A stretch of 36,597 nt of DNA from Planctomycetota bacterium (GTDB lineage Bacteria; Planctomycetota; UBA1135; UBA2386), in NCBI GenBank assembly GCA_025459175.1, contig JALORC010000076.1, forward strand, positions 1-36,597, written 5' to 3'. Every line of letters begins with the position of its first letter. The stretch's first letter is position 1. Positions 15,601 to 24,202 of the stretch are shown here, one piece after another. Position numbers and translations under genes: made by a program. The notes beneath the pieces were generated by a model. The model was not told the DNA's origin. It made no database searches and was given only the letters and a program-made list of their open reading frames with translations.

Positions 15601-17640
15601 TCAGCGACCGCGCAGCAGTTCCTCCAGCAAGAGGATCGCCGGCTGCAGGTCCTGGCGGTCGTCGAGCGCGTTGCGGAACAGGTCGCCGTGCCGCTGCAGG
15701 CGCGCGGGCATGGTGCGGATCGTGAACTGCCGCGGCGACAGGTCGGCGGCCTCGAGTTCGTCCCACAGCAGCGGCGCCGAGACGCTGGCGCCACCGACCG
15801 GACGCACCGCGTACGGCGGCACGATGGTCTGGCTGCGTCGGTTCTGCAGGAAGTCGAGGTAGACCTTGCCGTCCCGCTTCTCCGGCGAGCGTTCGATCGT
15901 CGCCACGTCGCCGACCTCGCGCAGCAGCACGCGCGACACCGCTTCGAGGAACATGCGCGCGTGGTCGTAGCCGTAGCCGCTGCGCAGCGGCACGAAGATG
16001 TGCATGCCGCTCTTGCCGGAGGTCTTCAGCAGCGGTCGCAGGCCGATGCCGCGCAGCAGCCGGCCGGCGCTGCGCGCGATGCGGATCACGTGCGCGAACG
16101 GCGCCTGCTTCGGGTCGAGGTCGAGCACCGCCCAATCGGGCTGATCGAGCGACGCGGTGCGCGACAACCACGGGTGCAGGTCGATGCTGCCGAGGTTGAC
16201 CACGTGCAGCAGCGCGTCGAGGTCGTCGATCACGTGGTGTGGCACCGTGCTGCCGTCGTGGGGGATCGGCACCGTGCGCAGCCAGTCCGGCGCGCCGTCC
16301 TTGACCTCGCGTTGGTAGAACGACTTGCCGTCGATGCCGTCGGGGAAGCGGTTGAGGTGCACCGGCCGATCGCGGAGATGGGGCAGCAGGGCCTCGGCCA
16401 CCGCGTGGTAGTAGGCGAGCAGATCGCCCTTCGTGTAGCCCTCGGCCGGCCAGTAGACCTTGCCGAGGTTGCTGGGCTTCCAGCGCGGCTCGCGTTCCGG
16501 CGGCGGTGCGGCGCCGTGGTGCGTGGCCGCGGGTGTCGTCGTGGCGGCGACCGGGATGCGACGCCAGTCGGCGCTCGCACCACTCACGTAGCGGCTGCTG
16601 GCGCGTTTGCCGATCGCGGCCGGCAGACCGGCGCCGGCGATCGCCGCGAGCAGCGCTTCGCCCGCCCCGGCCACATGATCGACGAACAGCACCGGCTGAC
16701 CGTCCGGCACCAGGGTGCGCAGGGCCGCCTTGCGTTCGAGCAGCGACAGCGGGCGCAGGTCGTAGTCCTCCCACTGCAGCAGATCGAAGGCGTAGTAGGC
16801 GAGCGGCGGTTCCGCGCGCTGTTGCAACGCCTGTTGCAGCAGGGTGGGCGACGGATGGCCGCGGGCGTCGAGTGCCACCAGCACGCCGTCGACCAGCGCC
16901 TGCTCGCAGCGCAGCGCCGTCAGTCCGGCGGCGATCGACGGCGGCGTGGCGTCGACGCCGAGCAGCCGGGACCCGGCCTCGGTCCGGTGCGCCAGCGTAC
17001 GCAGGCCGAGGAACTCCATCTCGAACAGCCAGTCGGGATCGCGCATCGAGACCGGCGCGGCCTCCGCCTGCCAACGCATCGGCTGCACGTCGAGGGGGAC
17101 CGGCTGGTCCCGTGCTGCATCGAGGTTGATGCCCAGGGCACGATCGCGGGCGATGCCGGCGTAGCGGTCGCGCGACTTGAACAAGAGCCAGCTGTTCTTC
17201 GCCTGCTGGGTGCGCACCAGGTGCCACTCGCCACGCAGGTGCCGCCCGAACAGCAGCAGCTTCAGTTCGCCCTGCTGCATGGCGTCCGCCCAGCGGTCCG
17301 TGCGCAGCAGCCGGTAGCGGCCCCGGTCCCAGATCTGCATCGTGCCGGCGCCGTACTGGCCCTTCGGGATGCGGCCGTGGAAGTGCTCGTATTCCAGCGG
17401 GTGGTCCTCGGTGCGGACCGCCAGGCGCTTGTCGGCAGGGTCGTACGAGAAGCCGCGTGGCACGGCCCACGACTTCAACACGCCGTCGTGCTCGAGCCGC
17501 AGGTCGTAGTGCAGCGACCGGGCTTCGTGCCGATGCACCACGAACAGGTCGTCGGTGCGGCGCAACGGCAGTCCGGGGGCGGGTTCCGGCGTCGCCGCGA
17601 AGTTGCGCTTGCGGCGATAGTCGTCGAGCGGGTCGGGCAT
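15601..17640 (-). CDS. ligD: LigD: 3'-phosphoesterase - degenerate ligase domain - polymerase
   Basis: 679 residues from the ATG at 17640; upstream in-frame codons lack homology. The phosphoesterase domain (about 1-165) is intact: His38, His44, Asp46, Arg48 and His80, with IPKGQYGAGTM. Residues about 200-363 align with a LigD adenylation domain, but the key residues are changed: the KWDG lysine is Glu209 (EMEFLG), the motif III Glu is Val253 (DGVLV), the motif IV Glu is Pro340, and the last motif V Lys is Pro363. No OB-fold follows. The primase-like polymerase domain (about 385-679) is intact: LDLDP with Asp507/Asp509, KTSGKSGMHIFVPL with His547, and Asp596 in YLDFLQN. It would process and fill break ends but cannot ligate; the active ligase is the separate gene at 13790. 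It converges with the ku operon, 27 bases apart. Confidence 0.93.
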   Translation of the reverse strand: MPDPLDDYRRKRNFAATPEPAPGLPLRRTDDLFVVHRHEARSLHYDLRLEHDGVLKSWAVPRGFSYDPADKRLAVRTEDHPLEYEHFHGRIPKGQYGAGTMQIWDRGRYRLLRTDRWADAMQQGELKLLLFGRHLRGEWHLVRTQQAKNSWLLFKSRDRYAGIARDRALGINLDAARDQPVPLDVQPMRWQAEAAPVSMRDPDWLFEMEFLGLRTLAHRTEAGSRLLGVDATPPSIAAGLTALRCEQALVDGVLVALDARGHPSPTLLQQALQQRAEPPLAYYAFDLLQWEDYDLRPLSLLERKAALRTLVPDGQPVLFVDHVAGAGEALLAAIAGAGLPAAIGKRASSRYVSGASADWRRIPVAATTTPAATHHGAAPPPEREPRWKPSNLGKVYWPAEGYTKGDLLAYYHAVAEALLPHLRDRPVHLNRFPDGIDGKSFYQREVKDGAPDWLRTVPIPHDGSTVPHHVIDDLDALLHVVNLGSIDLHPWLSRTASLDQPDWAVLDLDPKQAPFAHVIRIARSAGRLLRGIGLRPLLKTSGKSGMHIFVPLRSGYGYDHARMFLEAVSRVLLREVGDVATIERSPEKRDGKVYLDFLQNRRSQTIVPPYAVRPVGGASVSAPLLWDELEAADLSPRQFTIRTMPARLQRHGDLFRNALDDRQDLQPAILLLEELLRGR

Positions 17641-18054
17641 GCGGCGGTCGCCATTGTGCCGGCTGCGGACGCCAGCCAGCAAAGGCTGTCTGCCCAAGGC
17701 GCGAGGGTGGCGAGCCTTTTGATGTGCGTTCGCGCACGACGAGCGGACTCGCACAGGCTTGCGGACGGTTGGCTGGTTTGTTCCGAAGCCAAGGTCCCGG
17801 AACGACTTGAGTGGACCCGGCGAGTCGCCGCTGCGGCGCGGTCGAGGCCGCGAGCCGCCGGTTGGTGGTCGATTCGTCCGGGCACTGCCTTTGCGTTATC
17901 GCACTCCGACACCGGGCGTCGTCCCGGGCGCTGGCCGGATAACTTCGCTTGCATGGAACCCGAGGCGAAGTAAGTTGCTGCGGCGTCCCGGTCCGACTCG
18001 TCCCGGAGTAGACCCTATTGCCCCGCCCCAGCCAGAGGGCGGACTCGCATCCTC
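17641..18054. other. 414-base intergenic region without a supported gene
   Basis: Divergent interval between ligD (-) and the lipoprotein gene (+). No coding sequence is supported. It holds several short inverted repeats: TTGGCT/AGCCAA (17769-17774 and 17787-17792) and ACTTCGC/GCGAAGT (17942-17948 and 17965-17971, 16-base loop), plus short GC palindromes near 17820-17850. Both promoters must lie here, but no convincing -35/-10 pair could be assigned. Confidence 0.5.
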
Positions 18055-21000
18055 ATGAAAGCCAACCCAATGCATCGGTCGGCCCTGCTCTCCCTCGCAG
18101 GCCAGGCCATCTCCCTGCCGCTGTTCGCGGTCGTCGGGCTCGTGTCCTTCGGCTGTACCGGCGGTGTGAAGGGGGACCCCGACAATCGGGGCGACTTCAA
18201 GGTCGTCAGCATCAGCACCGGTTCGGGCAGCGTCTATCCCTACCGCATCCGCACCACCGACTCGTTCGGCAATCCGACCTCGACGGTGGTGAACATCGAG
18301 AGCGAAGAGACCTTGCGCGAGTATGTCACCGGCAGCAACGGTGTGTTGCCGGTCGCGACGTTGCCGGTGACGGCAGTGTTGCCGGACGGCAACCCAGGCA
18401 ATCACTTCCTGCACTTCGCCTTCAGCCACAAGCTCGACGTCAACTCGATCCTGAGCAACCAGCTCGCCGACCAGGCCAGCTCGGGGCTGGGCGGGTCGGT
18501 GTCGCTGCTCGCCTACAACCCGGCGACCGAGCAGCAGATCGCGATCCAGGGTCGCGGGTTCGTCAACGGCTTCACCTACTACAACGAGGGTGGGGAGCTG
18601 CGGCTGGTGCGCGCGGTCGAAGCGGACGGCACCGGGATCCGGGTGCTCGATCCGCGGGCCAATGGCTTCCCGAACTACGCCGGGGCGGCCGACCTGGTCA
18701 CCCGCAAGTCGTTCGTGTTCGTGGCGGACACCAACAACGATCTGACGTCGTTCGAGACGTTCCCGAACGATCGCTTGCTGCGCCTCGTCATCACCAACGC
18801 GGTGCGCGATTCGGAGAATGATCTGCTCGAACAAGAGGTCGGCGTGGCGACGACGGTCGGCAGCGATCCGAATCCGCCGCAGGTGCTCGGTTACCTCGGG
18901 ACGCCGCGCATCGATCCGGGCAACAACCAGACCGGCATCGATCCGACCGGTTCGATCCTGATCCGATTCAACAAGCCAGTGCAACCGGGTGAGGTCGGCG
19001 CATTCTTCGACCCGAACCAGTTCACGCCGCCGTCCGGTGGTGTGTCGCTGTCCGTAACCGCGGCGGCGGTGACCTTCCCGGTCATCTACTACGCCGATCC
19101 GGTCAGCTACGGCGACCTGATGAACTACATCATCAAGCCGGCCTACAACCTGCCGGGTCAGTCGCTGGTCGAGGTCGCGGTGCAGACCACGACCATCAAC
19201 AGTCTGGGCGGCGATCTGATCGGCCAGCAGGTGATCACCCGCTTCACCACGGCCGATGGTCCGGGCATCGTCAACGCACCGGTGGCGCCCGAGGCGATCT
19301 ATGTCGGTATCGGCGGCGCCGAGCCCGGCGTGTCGGTCATCGACCTGAACGGCTTCGGCCAGGGCACCGGCGACCTCACCAACACGCGGTGGCCGCGCAA
19401 CCCGAACATCGGCATCGGCGGCGTCGTGCCGCCGATGGCGGAGGGCAACAGCAACCTGAACGCCGGTGGCGCCGGCACGCTGACGCTGACCCAGGACACC
19501 AACGGCAACACCCGTCTGTTGCGGGATCCGATCCTCAGCGACGTGACCGACATCCACATCGGCGCGCCGCTCGACCTGATCTTCAACAACGAGAACATCA
19601 ACCGCAACGCGACCCGCGCCAACCAGATCAACGAGTTGCTCGGGCTGGCGATGGGCGGCAACACGATCACGCAGCCGCCGGTGCCGAATCCGCCGAAGCT
19701 GGTGTTCCCGCCGCCGAACCCCAACCAGGGCATCTTCGGCGAGGAGCCGGCGGTCAAGTCGTCGGTCGGCCCGCCCGGCGCGCTGGTCACCGGTGGTCCG
19801 CCGGCGACCTGCGTCTCGGTCGGTCTGAACCTGCTGGTCCGCGGCAATCCGTTCGCGCAGTTGTCCAACGAGATCGGCATCTACGGCACCAACTTCATGG
19901 GCGTGTTCGTCGGTCCGCAGCCGCCCCCGGGCTCGCCGCCGCCGCCGCCGCCGTTCTGCCCGTTCACTTCGCGGCAGCAGATCGGTCACTTCCTCTACGT
20001 GCTGGATCGCGACAACCGTCAGGTCCTGGTCGTCAACAGCAACCGCTTCACGGTGCTCGACACGATCCAGCTGTCCGATCCGGTCAGCATGGCGATGGCG
20101 CCGAACATGACCCGTCTGGCGGTGACCAACTTCGCCAGCTCGTCGGTCAGTTTCATCGACATCGACCCGACCAGCGCCAACTTCCACACGGTGGTCGCCG
20201 AGACCCGCGTCGAGGCCGGCCCGACCGGCATCTCGTGGCAGCCGGACGGTGAGGACGTGCTGGTGTTGTCCACCGACGCCAACTTCCTCACCATCATCAA
20301 CGCGCTGGACTTCACGGTCCGCCGCACGCTCGGCGGCTTCTTGAATGCGCCGATCGATGTCATCTGCACCGAGCGCTACAACGTCAGCGGCAACCTGTCG
20401 GGCGTCTACAACGCCTACGTGTTGAACTCGAACGGCACGGTCGCGGTCTACGAGTCGGGGCCCGACGGGGTCAACGGCATCGGCTTCAACGACATCATCG
20501 GCTCGGTCACCAACGTGTCGTTCCCACGGGCTCGGGCGATGGCCTACGACATGTCGACGTCGCTGGGCGCCGTGTTCATCGGCCACACCGACGACAACGG
20601 GCTCGGCCAGGTGTCGCGCCTGGCCCTGACCAGCTCCCCGGTCGGCCAGCTGCAGCTGAATCCGATCGCCGGTGGGTTCATCCTGCCGCCGACCTTCCGG
20701 CAGAAGGAGTGGACGGTGACCCAGCGCCTCGGTGGCCTGACCGCCACCACGCCGGTGCGTGACTTGATGAGCGGCAACTCGATCATCGATCTCGCGTTCG
20801 ACGACCTGATCAACTTCGGTGGCCTGACCGGTCAGCTCAGCCAGAATGCCCCGCAGGCCTCGTCGACGCCCTACACCCACTCGGGCAAGCAGGTGATGAA
20901 GGCCACCGGTGGCGGTGTGGTCCGTGCATGCCAACCGCGGTTGCTGTTCGTCGCGTTGTCGGACGTCGGCAACGTCGACGTGTTCGAGATCCTGACCGGC

Positions 21001-21063
21001 ACCCGCATCGCGACCATCCCGGTCCCCGGCGTGCGCGTGGTCTCGAACTACTGGCGCCAGTGA
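18055..21063 (+). CDS. Large putative lipoprotein with C-terminal YVTN-like beta-propeller
   Basis: 1002 residues. The N-terminus has a hydrophobic signal ending in VSFGC, a plausible lipobox with Cys34; MHRSALL at 18070 is an alternative start. Residues about 50-450 are beta-rich; DPTGSILIRFNKPVQPGEV resembles Ig-like (SbsA-type) domains. A low-complexity segment with PPPGSPPPPPPFCPF near 625 precedes blocks such as HFLYVLDRDNRQVLVVNSNRF, MTRLAVTNFASSSVSFIDID and VLVLSTDANFLTIINALDF, typical of YVTN/surface-layer propeller repeats. The protein is probably exported and anchored at the cell surface, with a binding or structural role; no catalytic motif was recognised. It is monocistronic, ending before a strong hairpin at 21112-21144. 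Asn/Thr-rich composition sets it apart from neighbouring cytoplasmic genes. Confidence 0.8.
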   Translation: MKANPMHRSALLSLAGQAISLPLFAVVGLVSFGCTGGVKGDPDNRGDFKVVSISTGSGSVYPYRIRTTDSFGNPTSTVVNIESEETLREYVTGSNGVLPVATLPVTAVLPDGNPGNHFLHFAFSHKLDVNSILSNQLADQASSGLGGSVSLLAYNPATEQQIAIQGRGFVNGFTYYNEGGELRLVRAVEADGTGIRVLDPRANGFPNYAGAADLVTRKSFVFVADTNNDLTSFETFPNDRLLRLVITNAVRDSENDLLEQEVGVATTVGSDPNPPQVLGYLGTPRIDPGNNQTGIDPTGSILIRFNKPVQPGEVGAFFDPNQFTPPSGGVSLSVTAAAVTFPVIYYADPVSYGDLMNYIIKPAYNLPGQSLVEVAVQTTTINSLGGDLIGQQVITRFTTADGPGIVNAPVAPEAIYVGIGGAEPGVSVIDLNGFGQGTGDLTNTRWPRNPNIGIGGVVPPMAEGNSNLNAGGAGTLTLTQDTNGNTRLLRDPILSDVTDIHIGAPLDLIFNNENINRNATRANQINELLGLAMGGNTITQPPVPNPPKLVFPPPNPNQGIFGEEPAVKSSVGPPGALVTGGPPATCVSVGLNLLVRGNPFAQLSNEIGIYGTNFMGVFVGPQPPPGSPPPPPPFCPFTSRQQIGHFLYVLDRDNRQVLVVNSNRFTVLDTIQLSDPVSMAMAPNMTRLAVTNFASSSVSFIDIDPTSANFHTVVAETRVEAGPTGISWQPDGEDVLVLSTDANFLTIINALDFTVRRTLGGFLNAPIDVICTERYNVSGNLSGVYNAYVLNSNGTVAVYESGPDGVNGIGFNDIIGSVTNVSFPRARAMAYDMSTSLGAVFIGHTDDNGLGQVSRLALTSSPVGQLQLNPIAGGFILPPTFRQKEWTVTQRLGGLTATTPVRDLMSGNSIIDLAFDDLINFGGLTGQLSQNAPQASSTPYTHSGKQVMKATGGGVVRACQPRLLFVALSDVGNVDVFEILTGTRIATIPVPGVRVVSNYWRQ

Positions 21064-21144
21064 GCTGCTGAAGCAGCTTGGCGCCGTGCGTTCGGCGCTC
21101 GCATCCGTCCATCGGCCGTGGTCCCGATCCGGGGCCACGGCCGA
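21063..21144 (+). terminator. Terminator hairpins after the lipoprotein gene
   Basis: A small palindrome AGCTGCT/AGCAGCT overlaps the last base of the stop codon (21063-21078). A strong hairpin follows at 21112-21144: perfect arms TCGGCCGTGG and CCACGGCCGA, extended by an inner CCC/GGG pairing, then CTTCGTT. The second is the likely intrinsic terminator. Confidence 0.6.
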
Positions 21145-21171
21145 CTTCGTTCCCGGTCGGCATTCCAGCGG

Positions 21172-21200
21172 TTGAGGTTGCGTCGGCCGCGGCGCAGAAT
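21172..21200 (+). promoter_or_regulatory. Promoter candidate for the menaquinone-holA-mutL operon
   Basis: TTGAGG (21172-21177), exactly 17 bases, then CAGAAT (21195-21200). The expected start near 21207 is only two or three bases before the ubiE ATG at 21210, implying a nearly leaderless mRNA. Confidence 0.4.
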
Positions 21201-21209
21201 GACGACCTG

Positions 21210-21917
21210 ATGCCCGACGGCACCACGATCCAGCGCATGTTCGCCGAAGTGGCGCCCGGCTACGACCGCGCCAACCGGGCCTTGTCGTTCGGCATCGACG
21301 TCTGGTGGCGACGCAAGACGGTGCAGCTGGTCGCGGTACGGCCGGGGGAGCATGGCCTCGATGTGTGCGCTGGCACCGGCGATCTCTCGTTCGCGCTGCA
21401 GCGGGCGGGGGCGACGATGGTCGGCGCCGACTTCTGTGCGCCGATGCTGAGCCGCGCCCACGCGAAGGGCGTGCAGCAGGTCCGCGCTGGCCGGCCCGCC
21501 GGGCCGGTGTTCCTGGCCGCCGATGCGATGGCGTTGCCGTTCGCCGATGCCCGGTTCGACTTCGCGACCGTCGCGTTCGGCATCCGCAACGTCGCCGATC
21601 CGGTGGTCGCCCTGCGCGAGATGGCGCGCGTCGTGAAACCGGGCGGTCGCGTCGTCGTGCTCGAGTTCACCAAGCCGAGGGTGCCGGTGCTCGGACACGC
21701 TTATCGGTTCTACTTCAAGCGCATCCTGCCCAAGCTCGGCAGCTGGATCTGCGGGGCCAGGAACGACGCCTATCGCTACCTGCACGATTCGGTGATGGCG
21801 TTCCCGGAACGGGAGGCCTTCCTCGAGCTGATGCGCGCCGCGGGTCTCGCGAATCCGCGTCAACGCCTGCTGACCGGCGGCATCGCCGCGATCTACCGTG
21901 GCGAAGTCCAGCGCTGA
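21210..21917 (+). CDS. ubiE: Demethylmenaquinone methyltransferase, UbiE/MenG family
   Basis: 235 residues. The start at 21210 (MPDGTTIQRMFAEVAPGYDRAN) fits the family N-terminus exactly; an in-frame start at 21078 would run through the upstream terminator. SAM-binding motif I is LDVCAGTGDLS (50-60). FAEVAPGYDRANRALSFGID, FGIRNVADP, LREMARVVKPGGRVVVLEFTKP and the C-terminal RLLTGGIAAIYRG are UbiE/MenG signatures. It methylates demethylmenaquinone, the last step of menaquinone synthesis. The context with UbiX-like and MqnP-like genes supports menaquinone rather than ubiquinone. It overlaps the next gene by 20 bases. Confidence 0.92.
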   Translation: MPDGTTIQRMFAEVAPGYDRANRALSFGIDVWWRRKTVQLVAVRPGEHGLDVCAGTGDLSFALQRAGATMVGADFCAPMLSRAHAKGVQQVRAGRPAGPVFLAADAMALPFADARFDFATVAFGIRNVADPVVALREMARVVKPGGRVVVLEFTKPRVPVLGHAYRFYFKRILPKLGSWICGARNDAYRYLHDSVMAFPEREAFLELMRAAGLANPRQRLLTGGIAAIYRGEVQR

Positions 21918-22653
21918 CCCCGCGCCGGCCGCCGCGGCGGTCGCCTTTGTGGAGCCAGGTGGCTACCAGCACTGGTCGCGCGATCCGGCGGTCGGCCTGT
22001 TCGCGGTGTTGCCGCTGTGGCTGCTCTACGAGGCGGCGCGCCTGCACCTGGCGCCGGCGGAGCGGAACGGCGCCGAAGTGCTGCTGCTGCACGAGCTGCA
22101 CCGGCTCGGCAGTCGCGCGCACCTGGTGTTGAGCATCGGCTTCTGCCTGTTGTTGCTCGCGGCGGCGCGGTCGCTGGTGCGCCGAGACGTGCCCTGGCTG
22201 CGCGTGGCGGCGGTCATCGCGCTCGAGGGCACCGTCTACGCGCTGATGCTCGGGCCGATCGCCGAGGCGCTGACCTCGTCCGCGGTGCGCGTGCTGGCCG
22301 CCGGCTCGCCGTTGGCCGGCAACCTGGTCGGATCGCTCGGGGCCGGCATCTTCGAGGAACTCGTGTTCCGGCTCGGGCTGATGTCGGTGCTGGTGTGGGT
22401 CGGCGTGCGTGCGGTGCGCTCCTGGTCGCTGCCGTCCTGGGTCGCCGGTGCCTTCGCGGTGCTGGTCAGCGCGCTGGTGTTCTCGTGGTTCCACCACGTC
22501 TGTGGCGAACCGTTCGATCGCAACCGCTTCGTGTTCCGCACCATGGCCGGCGTGCTGCTCGGGCTGCTGATGTGGACGCGCGGTTACGGCGTCTGCGTCT
22601 ACACGCACTCGATCTACAACGTCTACTTCTACCTGTCCCAGGACAGTGTCTGA
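21898..22653 (+). CDS. CPBP-family intramembrane metalloprotease (CAAX protease/Abi-like)
   Basis: 251 residues, GTG start inside the end of ubiE (20-base overlap). Six or more hydrophobic segments span the protein. The family motifs are present: EELVFR (Glu153, Glu154, Arg158), FSWFHH (His199/His200) and HSIYN (His237, Asn241), which together bind the catalytic metal in Rce1-like enzymes. CPBP proteins cleave prenylated or other membrane substrates, or confer bacteriocin self-immunity; the substrate here is unknown. Its place between two isoprenoid-quinone genes may be chance or may point to a role with prenylated molecules. It ends one base before the ubiX ATG. Confidence 0.85.
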   Translation: MAKSSADPAPAAAAVAFVEPGGYQHWSRDPAVGLFAVLPLWLLYEAARLHLAPAERNGAEVLLLHELHRLGSRAHLVLSIGFCLLLLAAARSLVRRDVPWLRVAAVIALEGTVYALMLGPIAEALTSSAVRVLAAGSPLAGNLVGSLGAGIFEELVFRLGLMSVLVWVGVRAVRSWSLPSWVAGAFAVLVSALVFSWFHHVCGEPFDRNRFVFRTMAGVLLGLLMWTRGYGVCVYTHSIYNVYFYLSQDSV

Positions 22654-22654
22654 C

Positions 22655-23308
22655 ATGAACAGCGGTGCCGCCCTGCAGCGTTTCGCCGTCGGCTTCTCGG
22701 GCGGCAGTGGCATCGCCTACGGCCTGCGCCTCGTCGAGGTGTTGCTCCGGTCGGGGCACGAGGTCCACCTGTGCGCTACCGGCGCCGCGCTGCGGGTCAT
22801 GGTGCACGAGGCCGGTCTCGCCGTCGACCTGCAGGCGCCCGATCTCGCGGGTCTGTTCGCCGCCGAACTGCGGCCGCGGCTCAAGGTGCATCCGCTCGAT
22901 GCGGTCGAGGCCGCGCCGGCTTCGGGCAGTGCTGGCATCCGCGCCACCATCCTGTGCCCGTGCAGCATGGGCACACTGGCGCGCGTCGCGCACGGCTTCT
23001 CCAGCAACCTCGTCGAACGCAGCGCCGACGTGGCGCTGAAGGAAGGCCGGCCGCTGCTGGTGGTGCCGCGCGAGACGCCGCTGTCCGAGCTGCATCTGGA
23101 GAACATGCTGCGGCTGGCGCGGCTCGGGGCGATCGTGTTGCCGGCGATGCCGGGGTTCTACCACCGCCCGCAGACGGTGCAGGAACTGGTCGACTTCGTG
23201 GTCGGCAAGATCCTCGATCGGCTGCAGGTGCCGCATGCATTGACGCGCCGTTGGGACACGCCGGCGCCGAAGCCGACCTCGCCGTGGGACGAGGGTGAGG
23301 TCGGATGA
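22655..23308 (+). CDS. ubiX: Flavin prenyltransferase, UbiX/Pad1 family
   Basis: 217 residues. It makes prenylated FMN, the cofactor of UbiD-type decarboxylases, including the one used late in the futalosine menaquinone route. GFSGGSGIAYGLRL (13-26) binds FMN; CPCSMGTLARVAHGFSSNL, VPRETPLSELHLENMLRLARLGA and LPAMPGFYHRPQTV are diagnostic. ATG 22655 is chosen over GTG 22646 because AGGA at 22640-22643 is 11 bases from the ATG but only two from the GTG. A UbiD partner is not in the window. It overlaps the next gene by ATGA. Confidence 0.92.
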   Translation: MNSGAALQRFAVGFSGGSGIAYGLRLVEVLLRSGHEVHLCATGAALRVMVHEAGLAVDLQAPDLAGLFAAELRPRLKVHPLDAVEAAPASGSAGIRATILCPCSMGTLARVAHGFSSNLVERSADVALKEGRPLLVVPRETPLSELHLENMLRLARLGAIVLPAMPGFYHRPQTVQELVDFVVGKILDRLQVPHALTRRWDTPAPKPTSPWDEGEVG

Positions 23309-24198
23309 ACGTCGCACCGACGGCGCTCGGCACGGTGCGTTCGCTGGCGTCCCTGGTGCGGTTGTCGCACTCGGTGTTCGCGCTGCCGTTCGCGTTGTTG
23401 TCGCTGTTGGCGGCCACCGACGGCCGTCCGGAACTCGGCACGCTGCTGTGGGTCGTGCTCGCGGTCGTCGCCGCGCGCACCGCGGCGATGGCCTACAACC
23501 GGATCGCCGATCGGGTCATCGACGCCGCGAACCCGCGCACCGCGGTCCGCGAGTTGCCGCGCGGCGCGATCTCGCTGCGCACGGCGTGGCTGCTGGTGCT
23601 CGCGTCCGCGGCGCTGTTCCTGTTCGCGTGCTGGCGGCTGGCTCCCGTGTGCCTGTACCTGGGCGTGCCGACGCTGCTGTGGCTGCTCGGCTACAGCCAT
23701 GTGAAGCGGTTCTCCGCGCTGTGCCATCTGTGGCTCGGGGTCGCCCTCGGCCTGTCGCCGGTGGCGGCGTGGCTGGCGGCCGACGGCGCCTTCGGCCCGC
23801 GTCTGTGGACCCCGGCCGTGCTCGGCGCCGGTGTGGCGACCTGGGTCGCCGGCTTCGACGTGCTGTACGCGTGCCAGGACGAAGCGTTCGATCGGGCCCA
23901 CGGTCTGCATTCGCTGCCGGTGCGGCTGGGGGCCGCGCGCGCGATGTGGGTCGCTCGCGGTCTGCACGCGCTGGCGCTGGTCGGCTTCGCCGCGTTCGGT
24001 GGGATGGTGCCGCTCGGCCGGGCCTACGACCTGGGCATCGTGGTGGCCGGCGCGCTGCTGTTCTGGCAACATCGCCTGCTGCGGCCGGGTGACCTGCGTC
24101 ACATCCACACGGCGTTCTTCACCGCCAACGGCACGCTGGCGATCCTGATGTTCGCCGCCGGCTGCGCCGACCTCTACTGGCTCGCGCCGCGACGTTGA
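23305..24198 (+). CDS. mqnP: UbiA-family prenyltransferase, MqnP-like
   Basis: 297 residues, integral membrane with about eight to nine helices. Aspartate motif 1 is YNRIADRVID (Asn65, Asp69, Asp73) and motif 2 is FDVLYACQDEAFDRAHG (Asp185, Asp192, Asp196). ARTAAMAYNR, ANPRTAVRELPRGAIS and HSLPVRLG are the pattern of the UbiA subgroup linked to the futalosine menaquinone pathway (MqnP), which attaches the polyprenyl chain to the aromatic ring at the membrane. A good ribosome site (GAGG plus TGAGG) precedes the ATG within the end of ubiX. A ubiquinone or other UbiA role is the alternative, less likely given MenG/UbiX neighbours and the motif form. Confidence 0.85.
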   Translation: MNVAPTALGTVRSLASLVRLSHSVFALPFALLSLLAATDGRPELGTLLWVVLAVVAARTAAMAYNRIADRVIDAANPRTAVRELPRGAISLRTAWLLVLASAALFLFACWRLAPVCLYLGVPTLLWLLGYSHVKRFSALCHLWLGVALGLSPVAAWLAADGAFGPRLWTPAVLGAGVATWVAGFDVLYACQDEAFDRAHGLHSLPVRLGAARAMWVARGLHALALVGFAAFGGMVPLGRAYDLGIVVAGALLFWQHRLLRPGDLRHIHTAFFTANGTLAILMFAAGCADLYWLAPRR

Positions 24199-24202
24199 TG
24201 CG

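Noticed and set aside
15601..17640. LigD degenerate domain explained by frameshift or sequencing error
   Set aside because: The frame is continuous, FDLL and ERK segments stay in register, and the catalytic changes are scattered substitutions rather than one shifted block.
15688..17973. Plus-strand frame opposite ligD
   Set aside because: No motifs; the minus strand holds intact phosphoesterase and polymerase signatures.
17896..21138. A 1080-codon minus-strand frame opposite the lipoprotein
   Set aside because: Asp/Arg/Val/His-rich antisense shadow; it spans the terminator hairpin and overlaps a gene with a clear signal peptide.
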